Source: Carnegiea gigantea
Lineage: Eukaryota > Streptophyta > Magnoliopsida > Caryophyllales > Cactaceae
Reading direction: 5' to 3'
Length of the DNA: 64,000 nt
Assembly (NCBI GenBank): GCA_029747015.1
Contig: JAKOGI010001361.1
Location: 71,001 to 135,000, forward strand
The notes under the pieces were generated by a model. It worked only from the letters and a program-made list of their open reading frames with translations, ran no database searches and was not told where the DNA came from. Every line of letters starts with the position of its first letter. The stretch's first letter is position 1. Shown here one piece after another: positions 10,985 to 23,799 of this stretch. The position numbers and the translations under genes were made by a program.

Positions 10985-12087
10985 TGTTGACTCCCTTAGT
11001 GACTAAACGGTTTTGCCGAAACACATAATTAGCTAAGGATTTGGTCATGAAATTAAATGACTGGTTAATTCAAAATAAGCATAAGAGAAGTAGCCATTTT
11101 ATACTAGTGAACCATGAGAATGATTATGGAGAGAATATAGGAGTATCATTCAAAATTGAAAGATTTTATTGATTAGAAAATATGCTCTAGCCTATTTAAA
11201 CTTGAAATTCAAAATTTGAGAATCATATAAGATCAATCAAGGATAATATTGCTTCGCTTCAATCTCATATGATTTGATCTTACAAAATTGACTTAGATGA
11301 TGAAATATTTTGCTAATTATGCTAATGAGATTATATAAGAATCGTTGACATGATATTGATTTGCAAAATAATATCAAAAATGTAAAAGAATGATGACATC
11401 CTAATCAAAATCAAATCTCTTGTTATTTTATTTGTTTTTAAATGATTACTAATATCATCTACATTACAAAAGCAAGAAAAAGATCCTATCTAGCTTTATG
11501 TCAACATCCACTGTGGCTAATTTGCACAGAAAAATCAAATTAGAATCTGTAGATCATATTTCAAAGGCCTGAAATGAGATTTCAAGATATTCTGGGCATG
11601 AACTTCATTTTTGGTTGATTGAGGTCATGAATATATACCAAGCTTATAGATAGAGGCCACAAGAGCAAGAGCAAAGCATCTACGCAAGTTGAAAAGGCAT
11701 TAAGATTATACACTGAGCTGTTGTTCTATACTTTGTTTTGAGTTCAAAAATTGAGGTGTGAGGAATTATTTTTCTATAAAGGAGTGAACTTAGGAGTTGT
11801 GAAGTCAACTCCCCCAAACTTAAATCAAGAGGTTGGTTTAAGTGTTTGGGATCTCTAGAGTAGGGTAGCTATGAGAGATTGTTAAAGAGTTCATCTTAAT
11901 AAGAAAGTAGAGAGTTGAATTCTAGAGTTGGATAACTCTAGGCGGGAACTTAAGCCAGATTGAGGTCCAATCTCATTAAAATATCATTGCGCATTGTCTC
12001 TATTTAATTTCTTCATTTGCTTTTGATTTTAATTTTAAGTTTTTACGGTTACGCTATTCACCCCCTCTAGGGTGATCTGAATCTTCA
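10985..12087 (+). repeat. Copia 3' LTR, complete (1103 bp)
   Basis: Starts TGTTGACTCC right after the polypurine tract and ends GATCTGAATCTTCA. The last 863 bp align with the 5' LTR fragment at 1924-2784, with frequent point differences and small indels. This is consistent with an old insertion. The five bases after the LTR are GGATG. The matching left target copy cannot be seen because the 5' LTR start is outside the window. Confidence 0.9.
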
Positions 12088-12361
12088 GGATGAATTTATT
12101 TATAAACAATACTTCATTTTACACGTAGAGTGAAGTACTTGCAATTCAATTCACTTTTATTTTGGCTACTTTAATTATTTGTAGCTTTGTTGATAATTAT
12201 TATCCACTATCTTATCATCATGATTATGATGCTTTACATGAGACTTACTTCACTATATTTTCTCTAAATCACGTGAATGTTTTATTGCTCAAGTTTAGCA
12301 AGTAGAGAGAGAAGAAAATGATGATGATGATTATGATAATGTGTGTGTGTGTGTGTGTGTA

Positions 12362-12410
<49 letters not shown>

Positions 12411-13058
12411 GAGAGAGACGATGTTTAGAATGTACAAGAATGCAGTTACAATAATAGGATCATGATTTGGGTTAAACTTTATCTAATATGGAGAAGAGAG
12501 AGAGGAGGGTGAGGGAGGCTTCAAATCTTTAAAAACATGATGGTGTAGAACAGATAGGAAGTAGAGGAGAGACAATGGAAAGAAGAGAAAAAAAGTTCTC
12601 AAATATAATAGCTTATGGTCGACTAGACTTCGATTCAAAGGTATGTATTCACAATAGTTTAGGACAAGTCAAGTAATTATATTTTCATAAACTGAGGTAA
12701 ATAGTGATTGTAATGCAATCTTGATTACTATCCCTTAATGGTAACTAAACATAGTAATGAAATAATCATTACCATTTTGATTGCATTATCACTTTGATTA
12801 CATATAACCAAATGAGTCAATAAGTCATCAACATTGAAAACTTTAGCAGTATTGTTTATTTTATGAAGTAGACAAGGCACTTAGTTACGTAGAATTGATA
12901 CAACCTATCGATGCATCTATCAATATTGTGTCATTTTCAAAATCACCACAAAATTATTAGAAACTTAGTAGGCTATTGGTCATGCTGGCTCTTGTTTTTA
13001 ATATATGCATGAATTCATTCGTTGATAATTGAGATGAAAGCCAGAAACCACATACGTC
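12088..13058. other. Non-coding spacer between two retrotransposon blocks
   Basis: AT-rich sequence with no gene-like reading frame. It carries the compound microsatellite at 12341-12419. I see no retrotransposon motif in it. It is the left flank of the Gypsy array. Confidence 0.6.
12341..12419. repeat. Compound (GT)n(GA)n microsatellite
   Basis: About 79 bp of GT repeats passing into GA repeats, interrupted once by an A-T pair and once by GC. Confidence 0.95.
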
Positions 13059-15502
13059 TGTAACACCTTGCTTAATCACTTTCTAAATGCCTTTAATAAT
13101 AAGAACTATGCGTCTATGGAATGCACTATCAAGGTAGGGCAATACTACCGTTTCATAAGGATAAGGGCTGTAGATAATCATATAGAGTTGACCAGATAAG
13201 TAACATCTGCCAGTTACAATAATTGTACTAAATAAGGTCTAAGATTGTTGTTAATAATTTCAAAGTAGGCATCACACCATGATTTAATCACGTCCATAAG
13301 GGATTTACATTTTACTAAGGCCGCACACATTCTCAAAACATAAGTTGTTTTTCCAAGCCCTTAAAATTACTAATTAGGGTAGAGGATTAGCAACCATTAC
13401 TCTGCCCCACTTTTCCTGGACCCTGAACCTCTGTAGGTTATTGCTTCACTATAAGCTGCTTCTCCTTCTCTAAAATGGTTTGGAAAAGACAAACAGTGGA
13501 AAATGAGCTAAGCTCAATACATTACCCCTATAATTCAATAACTATGTGCAAGGTTATGAGTACGTGCATAATTTTAAAACTATGCTTGTTGAATGTCCTT
13601 TGAGGAACACTACATTCAACATTGACTATAAAATTGATTATTTCTCGGCTTGGATGGGGACCTAAACTTATGAACAGTGGCCATGTCATCAATGAACAAT
13701 GAACAATGAACAATGAACAATGAATTTCCTGCTTAATGGAAAAGGCCTGAACTGTGAATTCTGCTAACAGAAACTGTGAACAATGGGCAATGAACATTAA
13801 ACATTGAACATTAAATATTGAACATTGATTTGAACAGTGAACAATGAAATGGATCCTTAAGGTTCTAGTGGCCGAATAAAACTTAGTAATAATAGTAAAT
13901 GTAAATTAAGACATCTTTGAAGGGTACAAGCAGTAGCGTATGTTTGGCATTCATTTACACTCTTCTCTTTTTTGCTCCTCCTTTTGGATGTCTTTCTTGG
14001 AAATAGATTCAGTGACGTTCTGTATTAATTAAGAGAATTAATGCTCGTAATCTTTTATCGTTCCAGTCATGCTCTTAGTCTTCTCATTTAAAACCCAAGG
14101 CGCCACAAGTGCGATATTACTACACTTTACTAGTGTAACAATATTAGCTACTAAGATTTTCTTTCAAGGCAAGATCTCAATCCAACCTCTTTTTGTTTTC
14201 CTTCTCTTTTTCAAAAAGGCATCACTTGACTCCAATATCCTGAACATAGCTAATAGACTTATCTCCTTAAACATTTAGTTAGAATTTCTCATGACTATAA
14301 TGGACTTATTAAAACCATATATCAATTGGGTAAACCAATTAGTTAGTATCTAATTAACTCAACTATAGAACTAGTTGCACACATTGCATCCTAATTTGCC
14401 AAGCACTAACCACATAGTCCTTGTAACTACTTGAATTTTCTTTCCACTTCCAACTATGTCACATAACCTCTTTATTTAACAACAAAAACCATTAGTAACC
14501 ATTTATATCTATATTACTTGAGTATACTATGGCTGTGCTTGAACAACTAACCATCAGCTAGTCCACTATTCTCTTATGCACATTTATTCGACCAAAATTT
14601 CTTGTAATTATACCTTCACACCTATATTATGACTATCGCTAATTACTTGTCAATTCTACCCATATAAGAATTAATTGTATTCAACCCCCAACAATCACAC
14701 AATAAAAATACAATAATTCATTCTAACATGCACATGAATAATCATTGACATATGAGATTGTATATAATGAAAGGGCAAAATTTAATAACCTTTGAAGAGG
14801 TTAGAGGTGGAATTGGGTGTAACCAAGGGGTGTGAAGAGGAGGAGTCAGTGGGGTCGAGCTGAACTAGTAGCTTTGGGGCGACTGTGAAGTTAGTTGGCC
14901 AGGGTCGGCGGTGGCCAACGACTGCTATTGGTCAGGGGATGTCACATGTGGGAGGGAAGAGGGATCTCTTGGGTGGTTTATTTCTATAATTCACATGCCA
15001 TTTAAATAGCTCCCGCACACCTCAGATTAGTAAGGGTTGTTTTTTGTGGATAATTACCTTATCATATCATAATTAATGCGACTTTATCTCAATATCTTTT
15101 TTTTTCCTTTGTTTGGATAATTATATTGTCATATCAATATTAAATGCAAGCTTATCTCTATCTTTTCCCTTTCCACACGGCCCGAGATTAGCCATACATT
15201 TGATCAGTCATGATTTGATAATTTTATTTCTTTTGTTAGTTATTAATAGATAGTTATGGTTTGGTAAATTACCGACCTGGCTTGGGTACAGATGCATATG
15301 TACAATAAATTGTGCCTATCGTATAATTATATGAGACTTTATATGATCTTGGCAAAGTTTAACAATAAAGCAATTTCTCAATGAAACATTGATTTGTTTA
15401 TCAGCAGAAAAAAGCGTGACTCATAGCTCTTATTAGTCATAACTATGTGACTAATGTAAGAATTAAAACCAATTAAATATGATTAAGTGACGAGGTATTA
15501 CA
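13059..15502 (-). repeat. Gypsy LTR1 (2444 bp)
   Basis: Minus-strand start TGTAATACCTCGTCAC (15502) and end GGTGTTACA (13059). Its left edge is sharp, because the flanking sequence differs from that next to LTR2 and LTR3. An expanded GAACAAT-type short tandem repeat at 13690-13725 and 13790-13845 probably accounts for most of the ~39 bp by which it exceeds the other LTRs. Confidence 0.85.
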
Positions 15503-16116
15503 TCCTCTCTCCCTTAAAGAAAATTTCATCCTCAGAACTTAAGTTGAACATACCATTTGATAAATGTAAGTAACACTATTCCACTTCATCTTTAGTATCC
15601 CATATAGCCTTAGAGGCTCCATGATTGGTCTATGTGACTTTGACCAAAGGTATAGCCTTGTTGCGTAATTGTTTAACCCTTTAGTCTACTATCTTCACAG
15701 GTTGTTTAAGTTAACCCGACATCCTCAATTTCTAAGTAAACTATTGTATGAGTTGCATCATGCTCACAATTGCAAAGTTGCAAAATATGGATCATGCACA
15801 TGCTGTAAGTTAGGTGGTAAGGCTAAGCGGTAAGCAGCTGGGTTGGTTTTCTCAATGATATCATAAGGTCCAACAAATCGCCGACTTAACTTTCCTTTAA
15901 CGTTGAATCTTCATACTGCTTTAACAGGAGAAACTTTTAAAAACACTTTATCTCCTTCTTCAAGCTCTGAAAGCCTCGCCTTTGGTCCGCATATGCTTTC
16001 TGCCTATCCTATGCTGCTTTGATGTTTCGTCTTATAACATTGATCTTGTCCACTATTTCTTGGGCCATTGTAGGTCCCAAGATTAGAATGTCCTCCAAAT
16101 CATTCCAACAAAGGGA
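15503..16116 (-). pseudogene. Gypsy integrase C-terminal fragment (first body, truncated)
   Basis: Homologous to 16767-17380 and 22044-22593. On the minus strand it codes, with stops, for the integrase C-terminal tail that ends just before the LTR (EDEIFFKGER followed by a purine-rich tract). It breaks off at 16116, where a partial LTR begins, so about 1.3 kb of the body and about 1.75 kb of the next LTR are missing at this junction. Confidence 0.75.
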
Positions 16117-16766
16117 ACCAACAGCTTTAGGGTAGCTGTGAAGTTAGGCCGCGAGGGCTGGCGGTGGCCATCGACTGCTATTGGTCAGGGGCAGTCACAT
16201 GTGGGGAAGGGAAGAGGGAGGGTTTACTCTCTTGGGTGGCTTATTTCCAAAATCTGCACGCCATTTGAATAGCTACCGCGCCCCTTAGATTAGTAAGGTT
16301 CTTTTATGGCTAATTACCTTATCCTATCATAATTAATGCAAGTTTATCTCAAAATCTTTTGCTTTGTTTTCTTTGTTTGGATAATTACATTGTCATATCA
16401 ATATTAAATGCAAGCTTATCTCTATCTTTTCTCTTTTCACATGTCCTAAGATTGGTCATACATTTGGTCGGTCATGATTTGATAATTTTATTTCTTTTCT
16501 TAGTTATTAATAAATAGTTATAGTTTGGTAAATTACCGACTTGGCTCGGGTTTAGACGCATATGCATGATAAATTGTGTCTATCGTACAATTATATGAGA
16601 CTTTATATAGTCTTGAGAAAGTTTAGCATTAAAGTAATTTTTTAACGAAACATTACTTTGTTTATCAGCAGACAAAAGCATGCCTCACAGCTCTTATTAG
16701 TCATAACCATGTGAGTAATGCAAGAATTAAAACCAATTAAATATGATTAAGTGACGAGTTATTACA
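16117..16766 (-). repeat. Gypsy LTR fragment (650 bp)
   Basis: Corresponds to 14864-15502 of LTR1 (shared GCGGTGGCC, CGACTGCTATTGGTCAG and the TAAC/TTACA end). Only the LTR start, as read on the minus strand, is retained. It is joined to the body fragment on its left by what looks like a deletion of about 3 kb spanning body and LTR. Confidence 0.85.
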
Positions 16767-17403
16767 TCCTCTCCCACTTAAAGAAAATTTCATCCTTGGA
16801 ACTTAAGTTGAATAGACCGTTTGATAAATGTAAGTAACAACGTTTCACTTCATCTTCAGCATCTCGTGTAGCCTAAAAGCTCCATGGCTGGTCTATATGA
16901 TTTTGACCAAAGGTATAGCCCTGTTGTATAATTGTTTAAATATTTAATCTGCTATCTTCACGGGTTGTTTTTCATAAGTTAGCCAGTTAGTCTCAACTTC
17001 TAAGGGTTCATAAACTATTGCATGAGTTGCATCATGTGCACAATTACTATGTTGCAAAATATGGATCATGCACATGCTGTAAGTCAGGTGGTAAGGCTAA
17101 TTATATAAGCAGTAAGTAGCTGGGTTGGTTTTCTCAATGATATCATAAGGTCCAACAAATAGCGGACTTAAATTTCCTTTAATATTGAATTTCCGTACTC
17201 CTTTAGCAGGAGAAACTTCCACAAATACTTTATCTTCTTCTTTAAACTTCGAAAGCCCCCACCTTTGGTCTGCATGTGCTTTCTGCCTATCCTATGCTGC
17301 TTTGATATTTTGTTGGATAACATTGATCTTGTCCACTATTTCTTGAGCCATTTCACGTCTCACTATTAGAATATCCTCCAAATCATTCCAACAAAGGGGA
17401 GTT

Positions 17404-18335
17404 TGAACAGTGGTAGGTCCGGATGTTTAGAATATGGGTGTCCATATATTAAAATCATCACTAATTCACAATGCCAATAAAAAAAGAAATTATACGATAC
17501 ATATTATGATAGTCTATTTTATACAAACATTCCATCTCTTTTTTTTAACAAATGTTCTATCTCGTATTTCTACACTAGTGAAAGTTGACAAATAATAATA
17601 ATATACTCCACTTTTTTATTCCAAGAGGAAAAACTATGGTACCTCTACTACTACATTTGTTTTTCCTAGTTTTCCATATTTTGAATTTTGATACATAGAT
17701 TGTGTCGAAATTACAAAATGTTATGATTACCTAATATTTACTAAAATCGTTTGTTATAGAGGACAAATCATCAGCACAAAGCTATAAAACCAGAAAACAA
17801 AAAAATATAAAAAAACATTAAAACATGAAGTGAACATATCAAACATGAAATACAACTGCAAAAAGCAATATGCACCAATTAATTGCACCAAAAGGGAAAA
17901 AAATAGCATAAATTTCAAAGGAATCATTAGTGCCAAGTTAAAGAAAGGTCTGCACCAATGACGCATTGCAAGTAAACAGCCGAAAAAATAAATAATAGCA
18001 ATAAAAGAAGATTAAAGAAATTAGAATTAGATTAAAGTAAAAGTCTAAAATCTAAATAGGATGGTGAGAGAGATAAAAATTTGGACTTGGGTAGACTTAA
18101 TTTAATTTTACTTTTTTATTAAGTTCCAACTTTATAACTATACTATTGACATTTAAAGAAATTTAAAATGTCAACACATAGGCTGTGTACATTTAAAGAG
18201 TGTATGTAACTTTTTGGACCTAATTTTAGGGTGTCCACATATACCAATTTAATTCTATTTAAAACAGCTCATTAGAATTTTTTTTGGGAGAGGGGTGTCC
18301 ATGGACACCCCTCCCATACAAATAGATCCACCCAT
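17404..18335. mobile_element. 932-bp insertion in Gypsy integrase, class uncertain
   Basis: The other Gypsy body (around 23877) reads GGGGAGTTCTACATC without interruption, giving an empty site. Here GAGTT occurs on both sides (17399-17403 and 18336-18340), consistent with a 5-bp target duplication. The insert is AT-rich and non-coding. It carries the motif GGGTGTCCA three times, one copy within a 24-bp palindrome. The ends are not TG/CA and I find no convincing terminal inverted repeat, so I do not assign a class. Confidence 0.6.
18290..18313. repeat. 24-bp perfect palindrome
   Basis: The arms GAGGGGTGTCCA and TGGACACCCCTC are exact reverse complements with no spacer. The symmetry continues outward (GGG against CCC) after a 2-base bulge. 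It lies 22 bp from the right end of the insertion. Confidence 0.9.
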
Positions 18336-19638
18336 GAGTTCTACATCTCCTACTGTATAAAGCCTCAAAAGTGGCCATTTTTATAGTACCTTGATAGCTA
18401 TTATTATACAAAAACTCTGTTATGGGTAAATACTCCTCTAATTTTCTATAACATGTCATCAACAATATGATTTACCTTTTCAGTTTATCCATCCGTCTCG
18501 AAATGGTAGGAATTGCTACATTGTAACTTTGTACTAAAGGCTTTCTGTAAAGCCTTCTAGAATCAGGTTTGAAACTTTATCTGTATGAGAAAATGTCTTA
18601 ATGTGCACCATGTACCTTACTACTTCACTAATTTAAATCTGAGCCAACCTATCTACTTTCCAAGAATCATGTATTAGTACGAAATGAGCAGACTTGGTGA
18701 GTGTATTTATTATCACCGAAATGGTGTTCTTCCTTGATCCTGTTCAACAATACTCCATTACGAAATCTATCAAAATGGAGTCCCATTTCCACTTGAGAAT
18801 TTCCAATGGTCTCAATTAACCATTAGGTCATTGATGCTCAGCTTTGACTCTCTAACAAGTAAGACATTTCATCTACATACTCGGTTATGTCTCTTTTCAT
18901 GTTGCTCCACTTGGAGGTTTGTCTAAAATCTCTATACATTTTCATTCCTCCTGGGTGGTTAGCATACTTAGTATTATGGGCTTTAGATATTGTCCTTTTC
19001 TTTCAACTCCATCCTTTGAGGCATATATATTCAATTTTGGAATCTAATAACTCCCAGTTTGTCCTCTACAAAACCTAATACCTTTCCTTTGCTTATACTT
19101 ATCTTAATCCTTTCCATCTCTTCATCTCCCACTTGTATGTGTTTGATTTCATCCAAGAGGATACGTTGAGCCATGATACCACTAAAAAATGACCCAGGTT
19201 CTTGTGGTAGCATAGGTTCTATGCCAACATTTTTCCAAATCCCTCAAAATCTTTGGTCGCACCATTGTCACGACGTTTATACTATGATGTATTTTCCAAC
19301 TCAATGCATTGGCAACCACATTGGCCTTTGCTCAGTGGCACTGTATTTGGATGTCATAATCCTTGAGAAGTTCTAACTACCTACGTTCCTTCACATGCAA
19401 TTTCTTTTGAGTGAAGATGTATTGAGGACTTTTCTGAGCAGTGAAAATCTTACAAGGGCTACCATAGAGATGGTGTCTCTAACGCTTTAGTGCAAAAACC
19501 ACCATGGTCAGTTCCAAGTCATGGGTATGGTGATTTTGCTCATAATGTCTTAGCTGTCTAGAAGCATAAACTATGATATTTTCATCTTGCATTAGGACGC
19601 ATCCTATATACCTTGTCTAGAAGCCTCATTGTCACTTC

Positions 19639-22043
19639 TGTAACACCCTAACTTAATCGCCTTCTAAATGCGTTTATTAGTAAACATTTTGCGTTAGTGG
19701 AATGCACTATCAAGCTAAGACATTACCAACATTTCATAGGGACAAGGCTACAGAAAAAGATATGGACTCAAGCATATAAATAACATCTACCAACTATAAT
19801 AATTGCACCAAATAAGGTCTAAGATTATTATTAAACATTTCAAAGTAGGAATCACACCATGATTTAATCATGTCCATAAGGGATTTACATTTCACTGAGG
19901 CTACACATGTGCTCAAAACATAAGTCATTTTACAAGCTCTCAAAATGACTAATTAGGGTAGAGGATTAGCAATCGCTAATATAGCCCACTTTTCTGGACC
20001 CTAAACTTCTGCAGGTTCCTGCTTCATTTTAAGTTGCTTCTCCTTCCCTAAAACAGTTTCGAAAACACAAATAGTGGAAAGATGAGTTATAACTTAATAC
20101 GTTACGCTTATACAGTCAATAACTATTTGCAAGGAGTTAGAGAGTGCACGCGCAATTTTGAAACTATGCTTGTTAAACGCCCTTTGAGGAACACTGCATT
20201 TAACATTGACCATGAAATTAATTGTTTCTTGGCCTAGATGGGGGCCCAAAGATATGAACAGTGGCCATAGCGTCAATGAATAACGAACTATGAATTTCCC
20301 GTTTAATGGGAAAGGCCTGAATTGTGAATTCTACTAGCAAAAACTACAAACAATGAACATTAAATATTGAACATTTATTTGAACGATGAACAGTGAAATG
20401 AGTCCTTAACATTCCAGCGACCGAACAAAAGTTGGTAATATTGGCAAATGTAAATTCAGACATTTTTAAAGGGTACAAGCAGTAGCTTACCTTTGATATT
20501 TATTTATACTTTTCTTTTTTTTGTTCCTCCTTTGAGATTTCTTTCTTGGAAATAGATTCAGTGGCGGCGGCGCTTTGTATTAATTAAGAGAATTAATGGT
20601 CGTAAATCTTAAATCGTTTTGGTCATACTCTAAGGCTTATCATTTTAAAACCCAAGGCGCTAGACATGCTATATTATGACATTTTACTAACACACTTTTA
20701 GTGGGATTTTCTTTCAAGGTGAGATTTCAATCCAACCTCTTTTTTTTTTAAAAAGGCATCACTTAGCTCTAATAGTCTGAACATAGCTAACAGACTCATC
20801 TCCTTAAATATTTTAGTTAGAATTTCTCATGACTATAATGGACTCGTTAAAACTATAAATCAATTGGGTAAACTAATTGCTCAATATCTTATTACTTCGA
20901 CCATAGAGCTAATTGCACAAATTGCATCCTATTTGCCAAGCATTATCCAATAGTCCTTATAACTACTTGAATTTTCTTTCCACTTCCAACTATGTCACAT
21001 AACCGCTCTATTTAGTGACCAAAGCCATTAATAGCCATTTATATCTACATTACTTGAGCATACCATGGCTTTGCTTGAACAATTAAACATCATCTAGTCT
21101 ACCGTTCTCTTATGCACATTTCTTCCACCAAAATTTCTAGCAATAATGCCTTCACACCATATTATGACTATTGCTAATTACTTGTCAAATCTTTCCATAT
21201 ATGAATTAATTGTATTCACCTCCAACAATCACATAATAGAAACACAACAATTCATCCTAGCATTCACATGAATGATCATTGTCATATGAGGTTGAATATA
21301 ATGGGAGGGCAAAATTTAATTACCTTCTAGAGACTAGAGGTGGAAATAGGTGCAACCAAGGGGTGTGAAGAGGAGGAGACAATGGGGCTGAGCTGAACTG
21401 ACAGCTTTGGGGCGGCGGTGCAGTTGGGCGGCAAGGGCGACTATGGCCAGCGACTGCTATTGGTCAAGGGGGTGTCACATGTGGGAGAGGGAAGAGGGAG
21501 GGTTGACTTTTTTAAGTGGCTTATTTCCAAAACCCACATGCCATTTAAATAGCCACCGCCCCCTTAGATTAGTAAGACTTTGTGTTGAATAATTACCTTG
21601 TCATATTATAAGTAATGTGAGCTTATCTCAAATTCTTTTGCTTTTTTTCTTTGTTTGAATAATTACACTCTCATATCAATTTTAAACGCAAGCTTATCTG
21701 TATCTTTTCTCTTTCCATATGGCCTGAGATTGGCCATACATTAGGTCGGTCTTGATTTGATAACTTTATTTCTTTTCTTAGTTATTAATAAATAATTATG
21801 GTTTGGTAAATTGCCGACTTCGCTCGGGTACAGACGCATATGTACAATAAATTGTGTATTTTCGCATAATTATATGACTTTATACGGTATGGAGAAAGTT
21901 CCGCATTAAAATAATTTCTCATTGAAACATTATTTTGTTTACTAGTAGAAAAAAGCGCGGCTCACAGCTCTTATTGGTCATAACCATGTGACTAATGCAA
22001 GAATTGAAATCAATTAAATATGATTAAGTGACAGGGTATTACA
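19639..22043 (-). repeat. Gypsy LTR2 (2405 bp)
   Basis: Minus-strand start TGTAATACCCTGTCAC (22043) and end GGGTGTTACA (19639). Aligns with LTR1 and LTR3 throughout. It is the only one of the three long LTRs without large insertions or extra short repeats. Confidence 0.87.
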
Positions 22044-22593
22044 TTTTCTGTCCCTTAAAGAAAGTTTCATCCATGAAACTTATGCTGAACATACCATTTG
22101 AATAAATGTAAGTAACAATATTTTGTTTCATCTTTAGTACCCCATGTAGCCTTAGAGGCTCCATGATTGGTCTATATGACTTTAACAAAAGGTATAGCCT
22201 TATTGCGCAATTGTTTAACTCTTTAATCTACTATCTTCACAGGTTGTTTTTCATAAATTAACCCGTCGGTCTTAATTTCTAAGGGTTCATAAACTATTGC
22301 ATAAGTTGCATCATGCATAGAATCGCGAAGTTACAAGATATGGATCGTGCACATACTGTAATTCAGGTGGTAAGGCTAAGCGGCAAGCAGTTGGGTTGAT
22401 TTTCTCAATGATATCATAAGGTCCAGCAAATTGTGGGCTTGACTTTCTTTTAACGTTGAATCTTCGTACTCCTTTAACAGGAGAAACTTTTAGAAACACT
22501 TTATCCCCTTCTTCAAACTTCGAAAGGTTCTGCTATCAATCTGCATATGCTTTCTGCCTATCTTATGCTGCTCTGATGTTTCGTTGGATAATT

Positions 22594-23799
22594 TTGGGAG
22601 TTGTTTAGTGAGATAAAGTGGAATGAAACTTGAACTTTTAGGTGTTAAGTTCCACTCTTTTATGTTTGGTGAGTACTTTTAAGGGGATAGAACTTGATAC
22701 CTAAGGGTATATCAAGTTTCCCCCAATTTTAAGGAACTTGAACCCTCTCATTTTCAAGGGGGTTCAAGTTCCCAACCCTCTAGAATCAACTTCATCATCA
22801 TCATCATCATTATTATTATTATTATTATTATTATTACTACTACTACTACTACTACTACTGCTGCTGCTGCTGATGCTGCTACTACTATTATTATATTTAT
22901 TATTTATTATTTATTATTTATTATTTATATTAATAATAATAATTGTTAACATTGCGAATAATTATTATTAATATTAATGATATGATTATTAATAATATTA
23001 ATAATAATGACTGTTGTTAATTATTATTACTAATATTAAGTAATAATTATAATTATAGTTATAATTATAATTATAATAATTATTATTGATAATATTGATC
23101 ATTATTATTATGATTAATAGCAATAACAATTATTATTAATTATTGCTACTAATATAAATTATTAATTATTATTAGTAATAATAATTATTATTAATATTAT
23201 TATCAATTATTAATTGTATTATTAATTATTATTAGCAATAGTAATTGTTAATATTATTAATAATTATTATTTTTATTGTTAATTATTATTATTAGTAATA
23301 TTTATAATTAATAATAATTAGTAATTAATATTAATATCAATATCAATAATTATTATGAATGTTATTATTTATATTTATAATAATAATCATTACAATTATT
23401 GTTATTAATTATTATTATTATTATTGTTATGATTAAGTATTATTATTAATTATTAATACTACTTAATAATAATATTAATAATAATTATTTTTAATGTTAA
23501 TAATAATAATAATTAATAGTAATAAAATTTATTATTATTATTAATTAACATTAATAATAATATTGTTATTAATATTACTATTGTTGTTATTATTAATCAT
23601 TATTAATTATTATTATTTTCTTAAAATAAAACACATTTGATTCCATTTCGTAATCTATAGCCAAACAATAAGGATTGAAACTTAATTCCATTCCCTATCT
23701 CTCCAAACACATGAGTTTAGGATTCAAATTTCACCCTTCCTCCCTCAGGGATCATTCGATGATTTCATTCCATTTTATTTTTCCTCACCAAACATAGCC
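22594..23799. mobile_element. MITE-like insertion carrying an expanded TTA/AAT array
   Basis: Interrupts Gypsy body B between GTTTCGTTGGATAA and CTTGATCTTGTCC, which are continuous in body A at 17307-17340. The two ends are imperfect inverted repeats: TTGTTTAGTGAGATAAAG at the left, against a right-end complement reading TATGTTTGGTGAGGAAAAAT. Both are followed by TGGAATGAAA. No transposase is present. The target duplication cannot be read clearly. Confidence 0.62.
22790..23620. repeat. About 830-bp degenerate trinucleotide/AT array
   Basis: Begins as ordered blocks (CAT)n, (TAT)n, (TAC)n, (TGC)n to about 22890 and then becomes a long mixture of TTA, AAT and TAAT words. The poly-leucine reading frame through it (22738-22971) is a by-product of the repeat. 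Confidence 0.9.

Larger units (their letters stand above)
1905..12087 (+). mobile_element. Decayed Sirevirus-type Ty1/Copia retrotransposon
   Basis: Layout, left to right: partial 5' LTR, initiator-tRNA-Met primer site, gag with a zinc knuckle, protease, integrase, reverse transcriptase, RNase H, about 2 kb of further sequence with envelope-like remnants, two polypurine tracts, and a complete 3' LTR. This gene order (integrase before RT) defines Ty1/Copia. The long 3' region, the AAAAAGGGGGAGA tract and the ~1.1-kb LTR are Sirevirus hallmarks. The coding region carries many stops, frameshifts and deletions, so it cannot be autonomous. The 5' LTR is missing its first ~240 bases, where the Tat-type element abuts, which suggests a nested insertion. 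Confidence 0.88.
16767..19638 (-). pseudogene. Gypsy RNase H-integrase body A (interrupted)
   Basis: About 1935 bp excluding the insertion at 17404-18335. Minus-strand reading: RNase H beta-strand segment (Y.SDN.ASRQ region, near 19638-19560), ASRQL and the TDH region (19560-19400), then the pre-integrase linker (QVGDEEMERIKISISKGKVL, 19080-19140), integrase core, and LPITEFLYNNSYQGTIKMAT with EALYSRRCRT (18350-18465), the classic Ty3/Gypsy integrase block. The C-terminal tail follows at 17400-16770. Many stops and frameshifts are present. The RNase H start abuts LTR2 directly. Confidence 0.82.

Noticed and set aside
13059..15502. LTR1 considered as a solo LTR
   Set aside because: Its right side continues into integrase sequence of the same family, and the left and right flanks show no target duplication. 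It is part of the array.
22738..22971. Poly-leucine open reading frame
   Set aside because: Translation of ordered trinucleotide repeats. No real codon structure and no conserved domain.
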